From NCBI GenBank assembly GCA_973895155.1, contig OZ316894.1, positions 23,746,001 to 23,810,000 on the forward strand: a stretch of 64,000 bases of DNA, given 5' to 3'. This DNA is from Marsupella aquatica (lineage: Eukaryota; Marchantiophyta). Of this stretch, positions 11,469-25,707 are shown piece after piece; the stretch's first letter is position 1, and each line of letters opens with the position of its first letter. The notes beneath the pieces are model-generated. The model was not told where the DNA came from, ran no database searches, and saw only the letters and a program-made list of their open reading frames with translations. The translations under genes and the position numbers were made by a program.

Positions 11469-14400
11469 ATGGCGTTCAAGGGTCAGAGAGTGATGCTCTC
11501 ACGGACGCTGGTGCCGCCAGATATTTTCGATATGCTACAAGGAGTGCTGAAGGTCAATGGAGCAGAGGTCTACCTCTGTTGCAATCCGGAGTTTAATTTG
11601 AGCACCGACTTCCACGTTCTGCCTTCTGGCGAGAGTGTATGTCCATCTGCCTTTTTGTTGTTGTTTCAAATTGAAGTTCATTTCTCGACTACGGTAAATA
11701 ATCCACAATCCATGCTAGCTGGAACAGAGTTTTGGAATGGTTTATACATTTCATTCGTGTCACTCGTTTTACTCAATTATTCTTTCACTGGTCTGATTCT
11801 ATTGAGGTACTACTACTCCTCCACCTTCTTCACTGAACATGTGGAACTAGAACATTCAGATAACCTCCTTCTGATTTGATTGTGCAGGAAAAGTTCGCAG
11901 AGTTACAGGCACGGGGTTGCCAAATTGTAGGTGAGGTTAAGGTCCTCCCGTTTCCTCCTTTTGATTGTTCCTGACTAGTAGAGGCCCTGCGAGTAGGAGA
12001 ATTTCGAGCTCGGCACTGAGGAACTCCATTCTTCGGTTTAGAAGTTGAGCTGAGGTTCAATGTAGTGGCTTCTTTTTGTTTCCGCTCAGTAGCAAGTTCT
12101 ACATATAGTCGATTACTGACCGAAATTCCCTCAAGAACTTCTGTTTTACGTTTCCGCTGAGGAGGAATTCGTTGGGAGAGTCAATAGAGGCACGAAATTC
12201 CCGCAGGAGGAGGACTGAGAATGCTACTGCGTTGGTCATTCATTTTGGAAATCAGAGAGTAAAGAAAATTATATGTAAAAAGCGAACAGAATACTTAGCC
12301 CACGGGGACGACTAGAACGACGAGAGGGATCCCTTTACAAAACGGATGGAAATGACGACCTTTGTTACGAGAATTTATGAAGAGACGAATCTTGATGACG
12401 GGCATTCGATCACTTGACAGTCCTCTGCATCGTGTTAAAAAAGATCGCCATCTCAGCAAGAGATGAACACTCGAAGAGAATTGGAAGTTCAGGGTCACTC
12501 TCAATGGGCCTAAGATACAGAGAGGAACGAATTCATGCATTTGAAAATCCAAGTCACCAGTTTGAAACGAGAAAGAGGCGTTTAAGTCAATGATGTAGGA
12601 CAGGATCCAAAGAAATGTCTAGTAGCGAACAAACGCTTTCCAAGAGTTGAAATATTCAAGATCCAGAGGTCCAACCTTAATTTTATGTTGAGGTTATAAT
12701 TGCATTGCAGGTCCGGAGTGCATTCTTCGATGTGCTAAGGAGCGAAGAGGATTCCCGTCTTCACCTTACACATGCTGCTTGACATTTGACGGGATAAGAA
12801 TCCTTTCAACGGGATTTGAAGGGCCGGACAAGGTTATAGATTTGTTTTGTTGCATTTCTCTAGAGTAGAAACCTATTGCAGGCGAGATATTGGTGTGAAG
12901 CTCATATTCCTGCAACACGGACTGTATCTCATCACCTGTCTGAGCTTGGCACTGAGCCACAAGAAACTCCCGTCTTATGCTTTACATGTCGCTACAGTTA
13001 CTCACGTCTTTTTTTTTGAGTCAATGTATGATCAGAAAAATTCCTTGGCATATATTTATCACGAGCCTATCGTTTACACCTCTGTCTAGGTCGGCTTCTT
13101 GTCATAGAACTCGCTTCGCAGGCGCTCTACCAAGCTGCTAGTTTTCCTCCCGGGACGGTAGGGCTTAGTGTCCCTTCCACAATTGTCTTGACCTCGAAAT
13201 ATTCGTTCGTTCGAGTTCATCCATTCATAGCGAGTAAGTTAATCTGCTTTGTATTCTTGTGGCTGGCTCTCACCAAAACGCGTTGAAATGTTATTGTCCA
13301 GGCTCGCGTCCACCAACTGGTTATTGCAATGGGTGGGGAGTTTTGCACCAAAGCGTCTATGGATGTGGACTTCGTAATTGCAAAGGACGTTCTGGCTCCG
13401 AAATACAAGGTCCGAAATTACCTCCAAATCCAAGTTCATTGCTGACAATGGGTGCTGGTGACTCTACCGATGTGACAGGTTTTCTTCCTTCACGGGTTCA
13501 CAGGAGAAATTTGGTACCTTCTTAGTAGCTGGCCGTGATGTCAAATTTGATACATGGCCGGATATTGTATGCAAGATCGTAGACTGCTAGGCTAATAATG
13601 TTCTACTATTTAACGATTTTTCATCAGAAGTGCTTGCTGGCAAGAATGTGCTGTTTGTCGCTTGAAATCGTTTTTTTGCATGATCATCGATCAGTTAACT
13701 TTGCACACGTTATCTTTTCCCAACGCTTAGCCCTTACCTTAGTTCAAGGCGAGTGAAGTTGCTATCTGTAGGTGATGTTGCCTGTTATAACTAGGTTGCC
13801 CATTCCCTTCCGTGTAGCTTTTACCGATCAATCAATATCTTGGCCTCCAATAATAACGAAAGCAATATCTGTTTGCGGTAATGATCAGTGGGCAGCATTT
13901 ACATTGCGGAAACCCATTCTCAACGTTCAGTGGCTATGGCATTGTTCTCGTGAACATCGGCGTGTTCCTCTTGAGCCCTACAGGCTGCCTATATTTACAG
14001 GCATCATAATATGCACCAGTGGAATATTACTGGGTAAGTTTCTTAAATACTTTCTGTTTGTGAAATATGTCATTCATTTTATGGTCGAGGCCATCGCATA
14101 CAGTACGAGTTGTGTCGATTGTGGCTCGTTTTAAGTACACTTTTCCTTACTTGGGGAAGAGCATGTCGTGTCCGTCCATGTGAATGCCGACTTTCATGTG
14201 CAATCAGATGATTTCGTCTCAAGATTGAGTATTGATGTTCGACTGTCTGGAAACCTTATGCTCTTTTTGACCCTGGATCAGAGCAGTGGAATAGGATTGC
14301 TGAACTTGTCAAGCAGAACGGGGGCACTTTCAGGGCAAACCTCACAAGAGAGTGCACGCATTTGATTGCCAAAATATCCTCCCTTCAAAATAATTCGTTT

Positions 14401-17400
14401 GCTTTTGCCATTTGTATCAAGAATCGGCACTGGCGTAGCGTTTTGGTAGCAGTTTGCTGTTGCAATGGACTTTACTCTCCTACAAATGGTGGCACTTCCT
14501 TAAGTGGATTCACTCGGCAGAAAGCGACAAATTCAAGGTGGTGAAGCTGCACTGGTGCCACGTTAAGTGCGTGAATGAAGATTGGTTCTGGAACAGTCTG
14601 TCAGAGAAGGGTACTTTCATTCCCATCCTGTTTAATTAACTGTCTTTCAATTGCGTGTTTGTGTCGGTGTACTGCCCGTATGCTGCCCAGTTTGCAAGTG
14701 GGAATTCAATTCTTCATATCAAACAGATTGCAGTCTGGAATCCTTACCATTTCTTCACGGACTGCCTGAGAATATCGTTTGGAAATTGGAAGTCCCTCAC
14801 CAGAAAAACTGTCGAGAGAGAATCCAGCAGAGCATTCTGCTTGTCTGGAGGAGGCATCCTCTGTTGGACTTGAAACTAAAACTATAAATTTTCGGCCATT
14901 GCTCAAAGCTTGTAAAACGCATCCCGACCTCCTAAACGAAGCCCTCGTGCCTTTATTTAGAACAATTCCCTTCTGGGAGGTCTTCAACTTACACAATGTC
15001 TTTACTTTTTTTGTGAGGGGAATCAAGCGTTACTTCTTATTGTCTGTTGGTATTTCCACACTTCAATCTATTCTCATCTTTCGAAACAGTGTCTCTGATT
15101 ACTGCTATTTGTCGGATGGACCACGATGGATCTCCTCTTTATGAAGACTTTGAGTCTTTATTTCTGGTGTAGTCCATATCTATATCCAAGTGTCTTGGTA
15201 TCCCGTTAACATCAAGCATTTTCAGTATTGGACGGTGTCCATATTTCGTCTAATGGAGAGCTCTTGGTCTCTGCAGTTTGCCTTGACGAAAGCTCTTATG
15301 CTGTCCAAGGCACCGGTACAAGTCATGTCTCAAAGGTTAATCCGGTCCCATTTGGACGACCACCCTTCCAAGACGAATTGAAACAAAATGCCATACTTTC
15401 TGCTCCGGTCCCTACTGCTGTAGTATGTTCTGATACTACAGCAGTAGAACGTTGCCTACTGTCGACTTCTGTAGAACATTGCTTTCTAATAGACGGAGAC
15501 ACTCACGGTCAGCAAGGCGAGCAACTGGCAGCTTCCGGTGAAGGAGAGCAAATGTATATGTCGGGCTGTCGATTATATTTGGCAGGCTTTGCGTCGGATG
15601 AGATGCGAAGGCTGCTGCATATGGTCTTGAGTGGTGGTGGCACTAGATACATGGAATGCAATGATAGAGTTACCCATGTGGTCCTCGGAAAGCCTTCGGA
15701 CAGGTGAGGGGTACTTTTTAATGTCCTACTATAAGCTCATCAACAAATCATTTACGATTAGAGTACGATATTCGAGTGCAAGATACAAATCCATTGCTAA
15801 AGTACTTTGTGATTCAGATTTGTGAGCTTCGGTGGACATCTGCAGTTGATTGAGCTTGCTGGAAGTGCCATGAATATCCATCTAGAGGTGGACCAGAGGA
15901 ACAGAATAGTCTTGGCACTATGACAGGAACTTGGGTTTCGGGAGAAACAACGTGGATCAGATTTTCTTATTTGTTTTTCGTTTCTAGTGAGTTGAAGGCC
16001 GTCCGACAACACGCTTTGTGGGGTGCAGTTCATATTGTTATGCCAACATGGTTGGAAGAATGCACACGTTATAGAAGGGAAGTGGCTGTGAGTGCACAGT
16101 TCATTGTACCACAAGCTCTTCTTTCGCGCGACTCCCACTGGAAAGCAGGTATCGCATTCTTTACTCTATCCAAGTTCTAAGCTCTTACAAAATTCGAATA
16201 CGATGTGTTCCGGTCGCTTCTAGAATGAAAGCCTTCCAATTATCGGTTGTCCATTGAATAACACATGCTGTGAGTATATTGAGGACCAGGTCAACCCAGT
16301 CTCCCTTACCCATAGATTGCCAAGGAGTCGTATTCTGTGGCTTTTTTCAAGTTGAACTTTGTCGAGGAGGTGGATTGGATCGACTATTATGATTTTTACG
16401 GACCTGCCTAAGCCCCCCAATATGATAGGTCCGTAAAGGTCGTGGTACTCAGTCCAATCCACTTCCTCTAGAAGATCTAACTTGACAAAAGCTAGAGAAT
16501 AAGACTCCTCGTCCTCCTCGGCAATCCATGCGAGACTGGACTTTGAAAGATGACCTGATCCTCAACGAACTCACTACGACACCAGACCAAATCAAAACTC
16601 CACAGCTCTGCTGATTGGTCTCGAAATCAAAAAGAACTCTTCCGCACTAAGGGAGCATCCCTTCCCTGTCTCATGCCTAGGAATTTTTTAATAGTTCGGC
16701 TCTTTTTTAATAGTTACTTACTGAGAACTCCATTCAGAGAAACAGCATATAACGGAGGGAGCCCAAAAGAGGATGGCGCCCGAGGCGGGCGAAAGGTCGA
16801 AGTCCTACGCATAACCTGATTATGTCAGTGAAAACTAATGACATCTTTCTCGTTGAATGTTATTACAGGTCGAAACAAGACAATACTGGTCGATGAGAAG
16901 AAGTCAGCGATAGACAGTAGGGGAGCAAGTGTATTGCCAAAAACGTTTTGCGATGATTCTGAGGCACAACCAGATTCTGGCCAAGAATTTACAACTTCTC
17001 AAAGTAAAGACGCTTCACAACAACAATTGAACACGTTGGCATCAAACCCTGCTAGTCACCCACGGCGAGGTAGTGCCAATGAAAAACAACATCACACCTG
17101 TATTCAATTTCCTATTAAGCAACTGTTATTTTTCATAAGCAGCCAAATGCTAGATCAGATTTTATTCTTGCCAACGAAACTGGTTCTCAGGAACCTATGG
17201 TGAATCTTGATATTAGATGTTCGTGATTAGAAATCAGGTTCCCTCACAAGCCCTCAAACTTCAAATCCGGGACTCTTAGCTCCCGTGATAAGAACAGGAC
17301 ATCTGCCTCAAGAGCTAATGAAGCATGACATGACAAGTAGTGCAGGTTGTGAAGATACGGGATATGAGCCAAGTAAGACAACTAGTTCTTTACATATGAG

Positions 17401-20400
17401 TTCTGAAGGGAAGGACGGGGTATTTCAAGGACTTGTCTTTGCATTTTCTCCCTCTTTTGAAGCTTGCATGGTAAGTTTGATATGATTTGTGCTAAATCAA
17501 GGCCAACTTTCAGTAACTTCAAGTTTACAATGTATGTTCCGATCTTTTGAACGGTGGTCTCTCCCGAGGATTCATGTTGACTTTCATTTCCTGAAACTTT
17601 CATCTGAAATGATAACCTGACGCAACCTATGCAGCAGCAAGGCTTGTTGAGTGTTGGACTATGTTCTTACCTTTATTGAATAAGAACTTGTTCTATGCCC
17701 TGTATTTGTCCGCCATACAGAGAGCAGAAGTTGTCGAATGGGTGTTGGAAGGTGGAGGTGTATTAAGGGGAAGAGACGACAAAAGTATACTGGATGGAAT
17801 ACTGAGTGCAGAGTTCGTGATTTCTCCACACGGATTAACGAGAGATCCTCGTTTCAAGTCAAATTTTAGAAGTGTAACTACTCAATGGATCAAGTATTGT
17901 CTAGAGGTAGGAGCACTCGGAATTTCTAATTCCTCTATCGCAGTTCGTGTTCGATGTTTGACTAATGGTACTGTCTGACACATTCGCAAGCTTTCTCTGA
18001 AGTACCTTTGATCCCGTGGTTCCGTTGTTATATATTTGCCGATTGACCAAAACAATTACCTGATACTGGATACCTCCTGTTGTGTTGTAATAGGAGGGTA
18101 CGCTACTTGACATCAACAGCCATATACTCTTTCAGCCCCTAAGCTGTGAAGTTCCCTTGCCTGGATTTCAGACCTTGAGGTTTGCCGCTACACAATATGC
18201 GGACAGGGAAAGAATATTGCTCTACAATCTCTGCCATGTACTAGGGGCTAAGTATCAGGAGAAGGTAATGAACAGAAGAGCAACGCACCTCTTGTGCAAG
18301 GTCTGCGACGGAGAGAAGTATGAAGCTGCATTACAATGGGGTGTTGAAATTGTCACCGCAGAATGGCTGTATGCCTGTGTGGCTCAAGTAAGTAGCTTTT
18401 CTGTTTCATTGCCATGATAGCTTCAACGTCGGTAGTGACGACTTTCGTGCCGAGAAAGCAGTGGGAGGACAATTGGCGAAAATGTAGACTTCTAGTGAAT
18501 AGCTTTGTAGTTGTGATGCATTTGGCTAATCGCTTAATAGGATTGACAAGAGTAAAGCTTTTTGCTGAACAAGCGTCAGACGAAGAGCCCTATGCAGTAA
18601 GAAATTGTAATAGGGTGGGATGCTATGTGAATGGGTAATATCTTATCCTTCCTACACTTATCCTCTCTTCTCGCACTCGCTGGTGCTCACATTGCTGTTC
18701 TACAGAACATGGTTGTAGCTGCAGAACCTTACCGACCAGAGAAGTTGACTGCAGCAGGAAAGGAGGCTGGATTGGCAATACCAACACAATACTCTCGTCA
18801 GTTGACGTCCCATGACAGTAGCTTTCCAGACATTGAGAGATGCTTAGCGGAAAGTAATGCAAAAGTTCCCTTATCTGCCAAAGAAAACGAAATTGGGAGA
18901 GTTGAGACGAAAGGTAGAGTCAAATGAACTTTCTCTTGAAGTTTTCTTTGAAAATGGGATTGTTCGTGTAGCAGGTGGCGAGGGAAGAAGTATATACGAT
19001 GATGGATTCATTATTACTTCAGTGCCTTACTTTACAAAATGTCGGATCATCGTAATTGATAAACAGGAAAGACGGGAAACCTCAAGAAGAAGTCAAGTTT
19101 ACGAGGAAGGTTGCAGGCCCTTCAATGCAACAGACCTTGTTTGACTTCACAAAATGGCGGTAACCTTGACCCATGGGATGAATTAACAGCCTCTTGGAAA
19201 AACGGCGGTGCGACAAGGGGACCCGCTACAAGATCTAAAAAAAAAGCAGTCACTTCTGTAAAAGTGTTGTCTAATGTGCCAGATGACTCAGGACTCGCTA
19301 AGACACAGCGAGATTTCCATAATACTATGCAAGAAGGAGACAGACCCACTGATGGAAGTCAAGGCACTGAACATCATCGGCATGTCCAGATTTCATTAGA
19401 ACAGGAAAATTCAGCTGATCCGATTGGATTCGAGAATGAGGAGGATGAGTCTGGCAGAGACGTTGCTGCTGCTATTGAGGGACTTCTTGCACAAACAAGC
19501 AAGGTACGGATGACTTTCTATTTCTCATCGTCACTGCAGATTTTTTGTCTTCTGGTATCCTCTGTTTTTCACATTTGGCACTGCCATCGTAACCTGTGGC
19601 TTGCATTGCAGGTCCAAAGTGAGGATGCTTCCAGAAATCCTGAAGGAGATCGAGATGTATCCTCGTTTTCATTGCATGAAGTTATAGAAAGCATGAGCAA
19701 CAAGAGACAGAGACAATCTTAGAGTTTCATTTTATTTGCATGAGCAACTTCTTAATTTACATTCCAAACTTGCTAGTCACGATTTAGTACTTCAGAAGAA
19801 CAATGCAACGTTGGTCTTTGACGGTAAATACAGCTTCTCTCACATGATACTGTAAACCTGGGTCGGAGGAATGTGGGGGAAATGCGTGAAGTAGTTAATT
19901 CCAAACGGCCAAAGCATGTGACTGACAGGTCTGGTACAAGGTCAAAATTCCATTTCCCCAGTATCCAGGGTCTCCGGCTCCACTCATGGCTCTTGTCTGA
20001 GTTTTATGTCTTCCCTGGTGAACCTCTTTAGTTCCAATATCACGTTCATCACAGTTTCTTGGTTACTTCGTGTTGCGTTACGGAATTAAACCCAGGCATC
20101 TAAAACAGTTTGGTTAGAGATGCCTTCAAACAAGCTTCTCTCAGCCTTTCTCTCCCACCTTGTAGCAACCTGACAATGGGCTTTTTAATTTCAGATCTAT
20201 TGACAGTGGTGAGCAGCCCGTGCAATCTTCTTCTCCGCCGGACGATAATCATGAGAATTTCGACGAGTCGCAAATGGACTCTCAGGTATGGTACCATTTG
20301 CTTCTGTAATATTGTGTTTGTTTCCTCTGACTTAGTATTTTGTGACTAGACGTCTATGTGATCGCCACCTGCCTTCAATGTGGCCTTCAGATAATTCTGT

Positions 20401-20923
20401 GTGTCAAGCGTTGATGGTAAGGGTGACAAATGTGTGAATAATTTGAGATCCATAACTGTGTTCATAAAGATCAAAGACATCTTCTGAAGCTTAGTTTGCT
20501 AGCACAAAGGAAAGCCCAAGCATTCTCCTCGAGCATATAATCACTGACCTTGCTATGGAGCACTTCCGAAATCTCAGAAGGATTGAACTTCTCGACTCAA
20601 ATCTTTAATTATTGATTTCCCATAGATGCTCCGTGATCTATCATAGAAGTCTCGTTATTCTTAACAGTACCAACAGCTTATTGCATCTCTGATAAGCTGC
20701 TCACTCATTCCTCTGTGTGAGCGGATCGCATAAATTCAACGTGTGTGCTTCACAGGTTGCTTACGATGAAGATCACTCTGAGAAACAAAAGATCATCGAG
20801 CGAGTGCGGACAAGGAGTATGGCAACTCGCTCTGGCTTTGGAGAAAACGTGCAACGGAAAGACATGTCCTGGAATACCCTCGAGTTAAATCGCCTGTTGA
20901 AAGCAGCTGATGCAAATAAGTAA
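11469..20923 (+). CDS. MEI1: MEI1/TopBP1-like multi-BRCT DNA-damage protein (multi-exon)
   Basis: This is a large intron-rich gene for a BRCT-repeat protein of the plant MEI1/TopBP1 family, which acts in the nucleus in DNA-damage checkpoint signalling and meiotic repair. The start codon at 11469 opens a typical MEI1 N-terminus (F-K-G-Q-R-V-M-L-S-R, then N-G-A-E-V-Y-L-C-C). Exons I can place with good splice sites are 11888-11930, 12712-12833, 13302-13409, 13889-14033, 14521-14610, 15226-15703, 15988-16148, about 17236-17469, 17721-17906, 18172-18389, 19067-19502, about 19613-19722, 20194-20285 and 20756-20923 (stop TAA). BRCT hallmarks recur: G-G followed about 30 residues later by T-H-L/V and a W near each domain end (for example W-L-W-H-C, W-L-E-E-C, W-I-K-Y-C, W-L-Y-A-C). 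I count about five or six BRCT units. Some exon joints (14285-15144, 15819-15925, 19722 to 20194) are uncertain. The gene name is by family resemblance. Confidence 0.85.
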
Positions 20924-22205
20924 CTTGTTGTAAATATGATGGACATTCATTAAAGCACAGGTAGGAAATTTTCTGAATTCATTTTTTACAATTAAGGGTT
21001 TCATTCTTCTTAGCCATTTTGTACACATTGTGATGACACCCCAAAATCAGGAGTAGAGGTAACCCTTTCTGATACCCCAAAAATTAGAAATACAGTGTAA
21101 GCCCTTTCCCACACTAAGGAATACGTTTGGCCATTCTGGTTCACCCATGACTTGTACTTAATATTAGTAGATGGTATTCAAGGAAACTGGCCAAAATGTT
21201 CTCCTGGGTATTTTTTGCTTTTTAACAGGAGTACACTGAAATGTCAGTGGTTACATCTGCATCACAATGTTTTGTCATTGTCTCACAAGCATCTCAAAAT
21301 ATTGTCTTTCAGGTCCAAAATCTTAATAACCTTTATACCTTTCCAGAATATAGTGCAGTGTCATGTAAATGAATTCTCCAAATTTCTCCAAATATTAAAA
21401 AATGTGTATCCTTACAAAATAAACCACAACAATCTAAGCAAGCGTACGTATGCAATAGCTTCGAAACATTTTAAACGGGAATGGGATGTGAAAAGCCGTC
21501 TATCTCCTTTACCATAGTGTTGACTCCATCTCTATTTTCATTATAAAGAGGAATGGATGTGCAAAGCTTGGGATTTCTTCAGCATGGTGTTTACTGAATG
21601 AGAGCTACGGGTTACCCGTAGCCCTTTATAGAGGTGTGGTTTAAGGGAAAGAGACTATCGCAATCATCCTAGTTGAAGTGACAGATTTCAGAATTCCACC
21701 CACGGCAAAGTCAATTCTCTGGGAAAGAACTACACCACCTGGGGAAGGCAACTTCTCCTGCAACTTCTCCCGCTACCAAAGGATACCAACATCGTATCCA
21801 TTAAACAACAAGTAACCATAATGAAGTTCAAAGATGAAAAATCCAAGCGATCTAAACTTCCTTAACAGCATCCGCAACGACATTCTTGCTTGAGTAAGAT
21901 CCCGGTAACATAAACTCTTTATATTACCCCGTTAATCCAGTCGTCCCACAACCTTAGGATTGACATCTGCAGCCAAAGGCAACCTACGTACCGCAACGCA
22001 CATACGCAAGCACTACCCTGTAGAGCTTAATCGGAAAGATCTCTCCATTCATCGAAGAGCTATACATCTCAACGATCAGGTCCATCCGGGAGTCTATATG
22101 TCTCAGTTATCAGAGTTCAACATACTGCTCTGTGCGATTACGGATCGATAGTAGAAGTCTCAAAATGTGTTACAAATTTTTTGTCAAAACCCGCACTGAC
22201 TGAAG

Positions 22206-22436
22206 CACCACTTTTTCGAATAGGTTCAGCGTTAGAGTAATCGGCCCGAATCATTGGATCATTATATACAAGCCAACTCATGGAAAACGTATTAAGATGA
22301 GCAATTTGCAAGCACGCCGCACCACTTTTGTGAATAGGTTCAGCGTTAGAGTAATCATTGCCCCGAACCATTGGATCATTATATGCAAGTCAACTCATGG
22401 AAAATGTATTAAGATGAGCAATTTGCAAGTACGCCG
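22206..22436. repeat. Tandem duplication of about 115 bp
   Basis: Two copies begin CACCACTTTT at 22206 and 22320. They share AATAGGTTCAGCGTTAGAG, GGATCATTATAT and AAGATGAGCAATTTGCAAG, with only a few differences. Confidence 0.85.
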
Positions 22437-22610
22437 TATCATTGAAAGGGAAACTATGCTTGAAAGGCAGAGTCCAGGAACGTGCTCCGAGTTTTCAAGC
22501 TTGGGAAAACCCTGGCAGTAAACTGTATATAAAGAATAATGAATGTATGTACATGAGGCCCTATCTATGTTATGGTCGGGCTTCCACACATGATGGGGAA
22601 AGTTGGTTGA

Positions 22611-22915
22611 CCTGGTATTTATCCTCTGTCCATCAAGAAGTTAGTCTTCAAGTGAGCAAAACACATGGCAGGAAAGTTGGTCGCCTTGTCATCCTGGTTC
22701 AATCCTCTCTTGAGCAAAGTTGGTTGATTTGTGAACCTGGTATTTATCCTTTGTCCATCAAGAAGTTAGTCTTCAAGTGAGCAAAACACATGACAAGAAA
22801 GTTGGTCGCCTTGTCATCCTGGTTCAATCCTCTCTTGAGCACTTGAGCGGTCCACTGAGCAAAACACATGACTGAAAAGTTGATCGCCTTGTGACCCTGG
22901 TTTAATTCTCTGCCC
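22611..22915. repeat. Tandem repeat of 125 bp, two and a half copies
   Basis: Copies start at 22611 and 22736 with CCTGGTATTTATCC. They share CATCAAGAAGTTAGTCTTC and GTGAGCAAAACACATG; a third, partial and more diverged copy runs from about 22850. Confidence 0.85.
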
Positions 22916-23093
22916 CTCCGATACTGGATCTACTGGGTAAGTGGACTACTGTACCTGACAGAATTGCATACCCCTATGATAATCATCTAGGATGGATAGA
23001 TCTCCTTTCGGTTCAAGGGAAAGAAAAGTCCAGCTGCTGATTTCATATCTTTCGTTTTATTAACTGTGTGTACAACAAGTACACTGAAAACCA

Positions 23094-23330
23094 GTGATTC
23101 ACATGTGTGATGCATTCCATTCTCGCCGAAACTCTGAGAGATTATTCTCGCTTTGACCAACTCGGCTGAAAACCCACAAAGGAGGTGATTCGTACAGCTG
23201 ATGGCTTCCATTCTCACTGCAACTCTCAAAGATTATCCTCTTTGTCCGATTAGGCTGAAAATCGACCAGGCAGGTGGTTCATACGGTTGATGTATTCGAC
23301 TCTCTCAATGAAAGTCTGAGAGATCGATCG
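23094..23330. repeat. Diverged 90-bp tandem repeat, three copies
   Basis: Copies start at 23094, 23185 and 23274 (GTGATTC or GTGGTTC). Each has a TTCCATTCTC-like segment, CTCTGAGAGATTATTCTC or a variant, and GGCTGAAAA. Spacing is 91 and 89 bp. Confidence 0.7.
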
Positions 23331-25707
23331 AGTCAGCGAACGCCATAATGAAAGAGGCTTTGTATGACTGCATTCCTCGTTGACTGGAGTGGCTCAGAAG
23401 TGCTTGCTTTCATTTTGGTGCAGAAAGTCCTTCATTGATGCACTCGATAGGCAACGAGACCGAAAATGAAGACCATGTGTTGGGGGAAGGGAATGTTAAT
23501 AGAGAGCCTCTTGTCTCGGTGTCTGTGAAGAACTCGCTTCTGGACGGTAGTGTGCAAAAACATGAAAATCTGTCACGCAGAAACATGTGATCGTAAGCTT
23601 GCTTTCATCCTGCCCCAGATAAGCTACATCACAAGAGGTACTCCTCACAGGAGGAAAATAGCAATGTTGACGACCAAGAATGAATGGATGCTAGGTTTTA
23701 ATTGTAGGAAATTTAACAATACAATGGAAGTAACTCATATCTCATCATCTCATCGGACAGTCGGCCATCCTTGGTATGGGAAACTACTTTTAATCCTCTC
23801 AAATGTAGAGAGAATTGCAGACTTCTCAAATCCCAGCTGTGAACCACTCACTCCTCTGTACTCGTTGTCTGATCGCCACAGGTCATCGAAGGTTTGCTCA
23901 CACTTCCTTAAAGCCCTGCTGCTCCCTTTGCCAGGAAGGCACCATTAGTAATCCCAACCACTGAACGCTGTATCAGATCTCTCTTCGGCATTTATGGGCC
24001 AGCGGTATTGAGATACCAGTGGGTTCGGAGTGGATATGAACAGCTGGACCTTATCATCTGAAGGATTGCTGTTGGCGGCATGTACTGCTTTCAAAAAACT
24101 AGCCCTCTCAATAGACCTCCGTTGTTTAGAAAGAGGCGACTTGTGAAGGAGTCGGAAGAGGCCCACTTGCTGATCTCCTTGGGAGCCTCCAGGATCGCCA
24201 TTGACCAGGAAGAGGTGCACCAATCTGAACAACAGGAGATGACAACCGCATGATCTTGTCAGCCACTGAAGTCATTCCGAACGGTCAAGATTCTACTTAG
24301 AGCGCCAAATTGCAAATATCCTTGCTCTCGAAAATAGAAAAGAACACCTTTGCTTTGTAAATTTCAAAAAGTGAGGTCCTTCAAAAGCAATCGAATGAGC
24401 AACATCAACGCACAAACCCAGTCAAGGCCCTCTCGCAGACTCCTTCTAAAGGCCCGGTGTATCAAAGTACCGGTGTGGGCTAGAGTACGCTTGGTGACAA
24501 ACTAGACGCCTTTCAATCCATGTATCAATCCAAGCACTTCAAGTCCAGGTGTATGCCAGAGTACAAGTGTCTACTGTTTGCCAAGTGCCTACAAACTCCT
24601 AAGTCAAATCAGCTACCAAGCGGACAGAAACCTAATAACCCATGTGATGATGTTCACCACGGGGAACAAGTTCTGAAGTGCATGGTAAGATAGCACCCTT
24701 ACTTGCTGAACTGAGACTGCACTGAGTGGCGCAACTTATCCCAGGATAACATGCCCTTTAAGAATAGACAAAAAAGTGAGACAAGTCAATTTCATACCAA
24801 CAAACAGCAGCGGTGCAAACAACTTCAAGCAAGGACAGTGGAAACGACGTGCTACTGCAACCTTCCAATCTAACTTATGATGTCCAGGGCCGAGATTTAG
24901 AAGCCCCATTTGGGGAAACACCCACGTACGGATTGCATCATTAAGGAATATATGAACAAATTCAATGCAGGGAGCAAATAGGAAGACAGCAATGATCCCA
25001 TACGATCAATTACGACATATATCATCCCAGGGGCTAACTGGCTAAGTCAGATAATCAGTAAATTTATTTTAACCCCACCTGAATGCATAAATATACATTC
25101 ATATTATACAGAAAATCATATACACACTGTGGTGCACACGAAATTGCCACTTAATTAAAATTCAGCCCTTGTTTATTGCGCACTAGAGTGCTGCCCTTTG
25201 GGTATTCCGGTGAATCTCCAGGGTGCAATTTGCGGAGCGTCCTGGCTTTCGATCCGAGAGAATTTCGAAAGCCAACCTTGGACAACTCAATACAATTCTT
25301 ATGGCCTAAACCCTAAACATGGTCTAAAATCTCGATATGGCTAGACATAGTGTTCTCTCCCTTTGCAAAAATCTCTGCTGCAATATTCGGTGAACGGCAT
25401 TCTTCTTCCACTTATCTACAATTATTAGTGCTTTCTGAGTCCATGCAACCTCATGATCACAATCGAGTCTCAGGATATAGCAAACTTGAGACACAATCAG
25501 CAGCTCTTTACATTATATTGAGTAAAGACAAAAATAGGACGAATGCGGTAGTTTCCAAGCGTGGGCTTCATGAACAGCTATTGATACTAAGGATAGAAAC
25601 GAAGACAGGGAAAAACACCCACGCTGCGTAAAGGTCTTTCCAATTACATATATACAGACAGACAGCATGCCAGTAAAGCATGTCCTGAGCCGGGTGCTCA
25701 CCAGATA

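Larger units (their letters stand above)
20924..25707. other. Spacer with tandem-repeat blocks
   Basis: No gene is supported between the BRCT gene and the 3' end of the GTD-binding gene. It contains three tandem-repeat blocks listed separately (22.2, 22.6 and 23.1 kb). A minus-strand open frame at 23945-24232 is preceded by a pyrimidine-rich TTGTTCAG that could be a 3' splice site; it might be a distal exon of the gene at 25.7-29.2 kb, but I cannot show this. The rest has only short frames. Confidence 0.5.
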
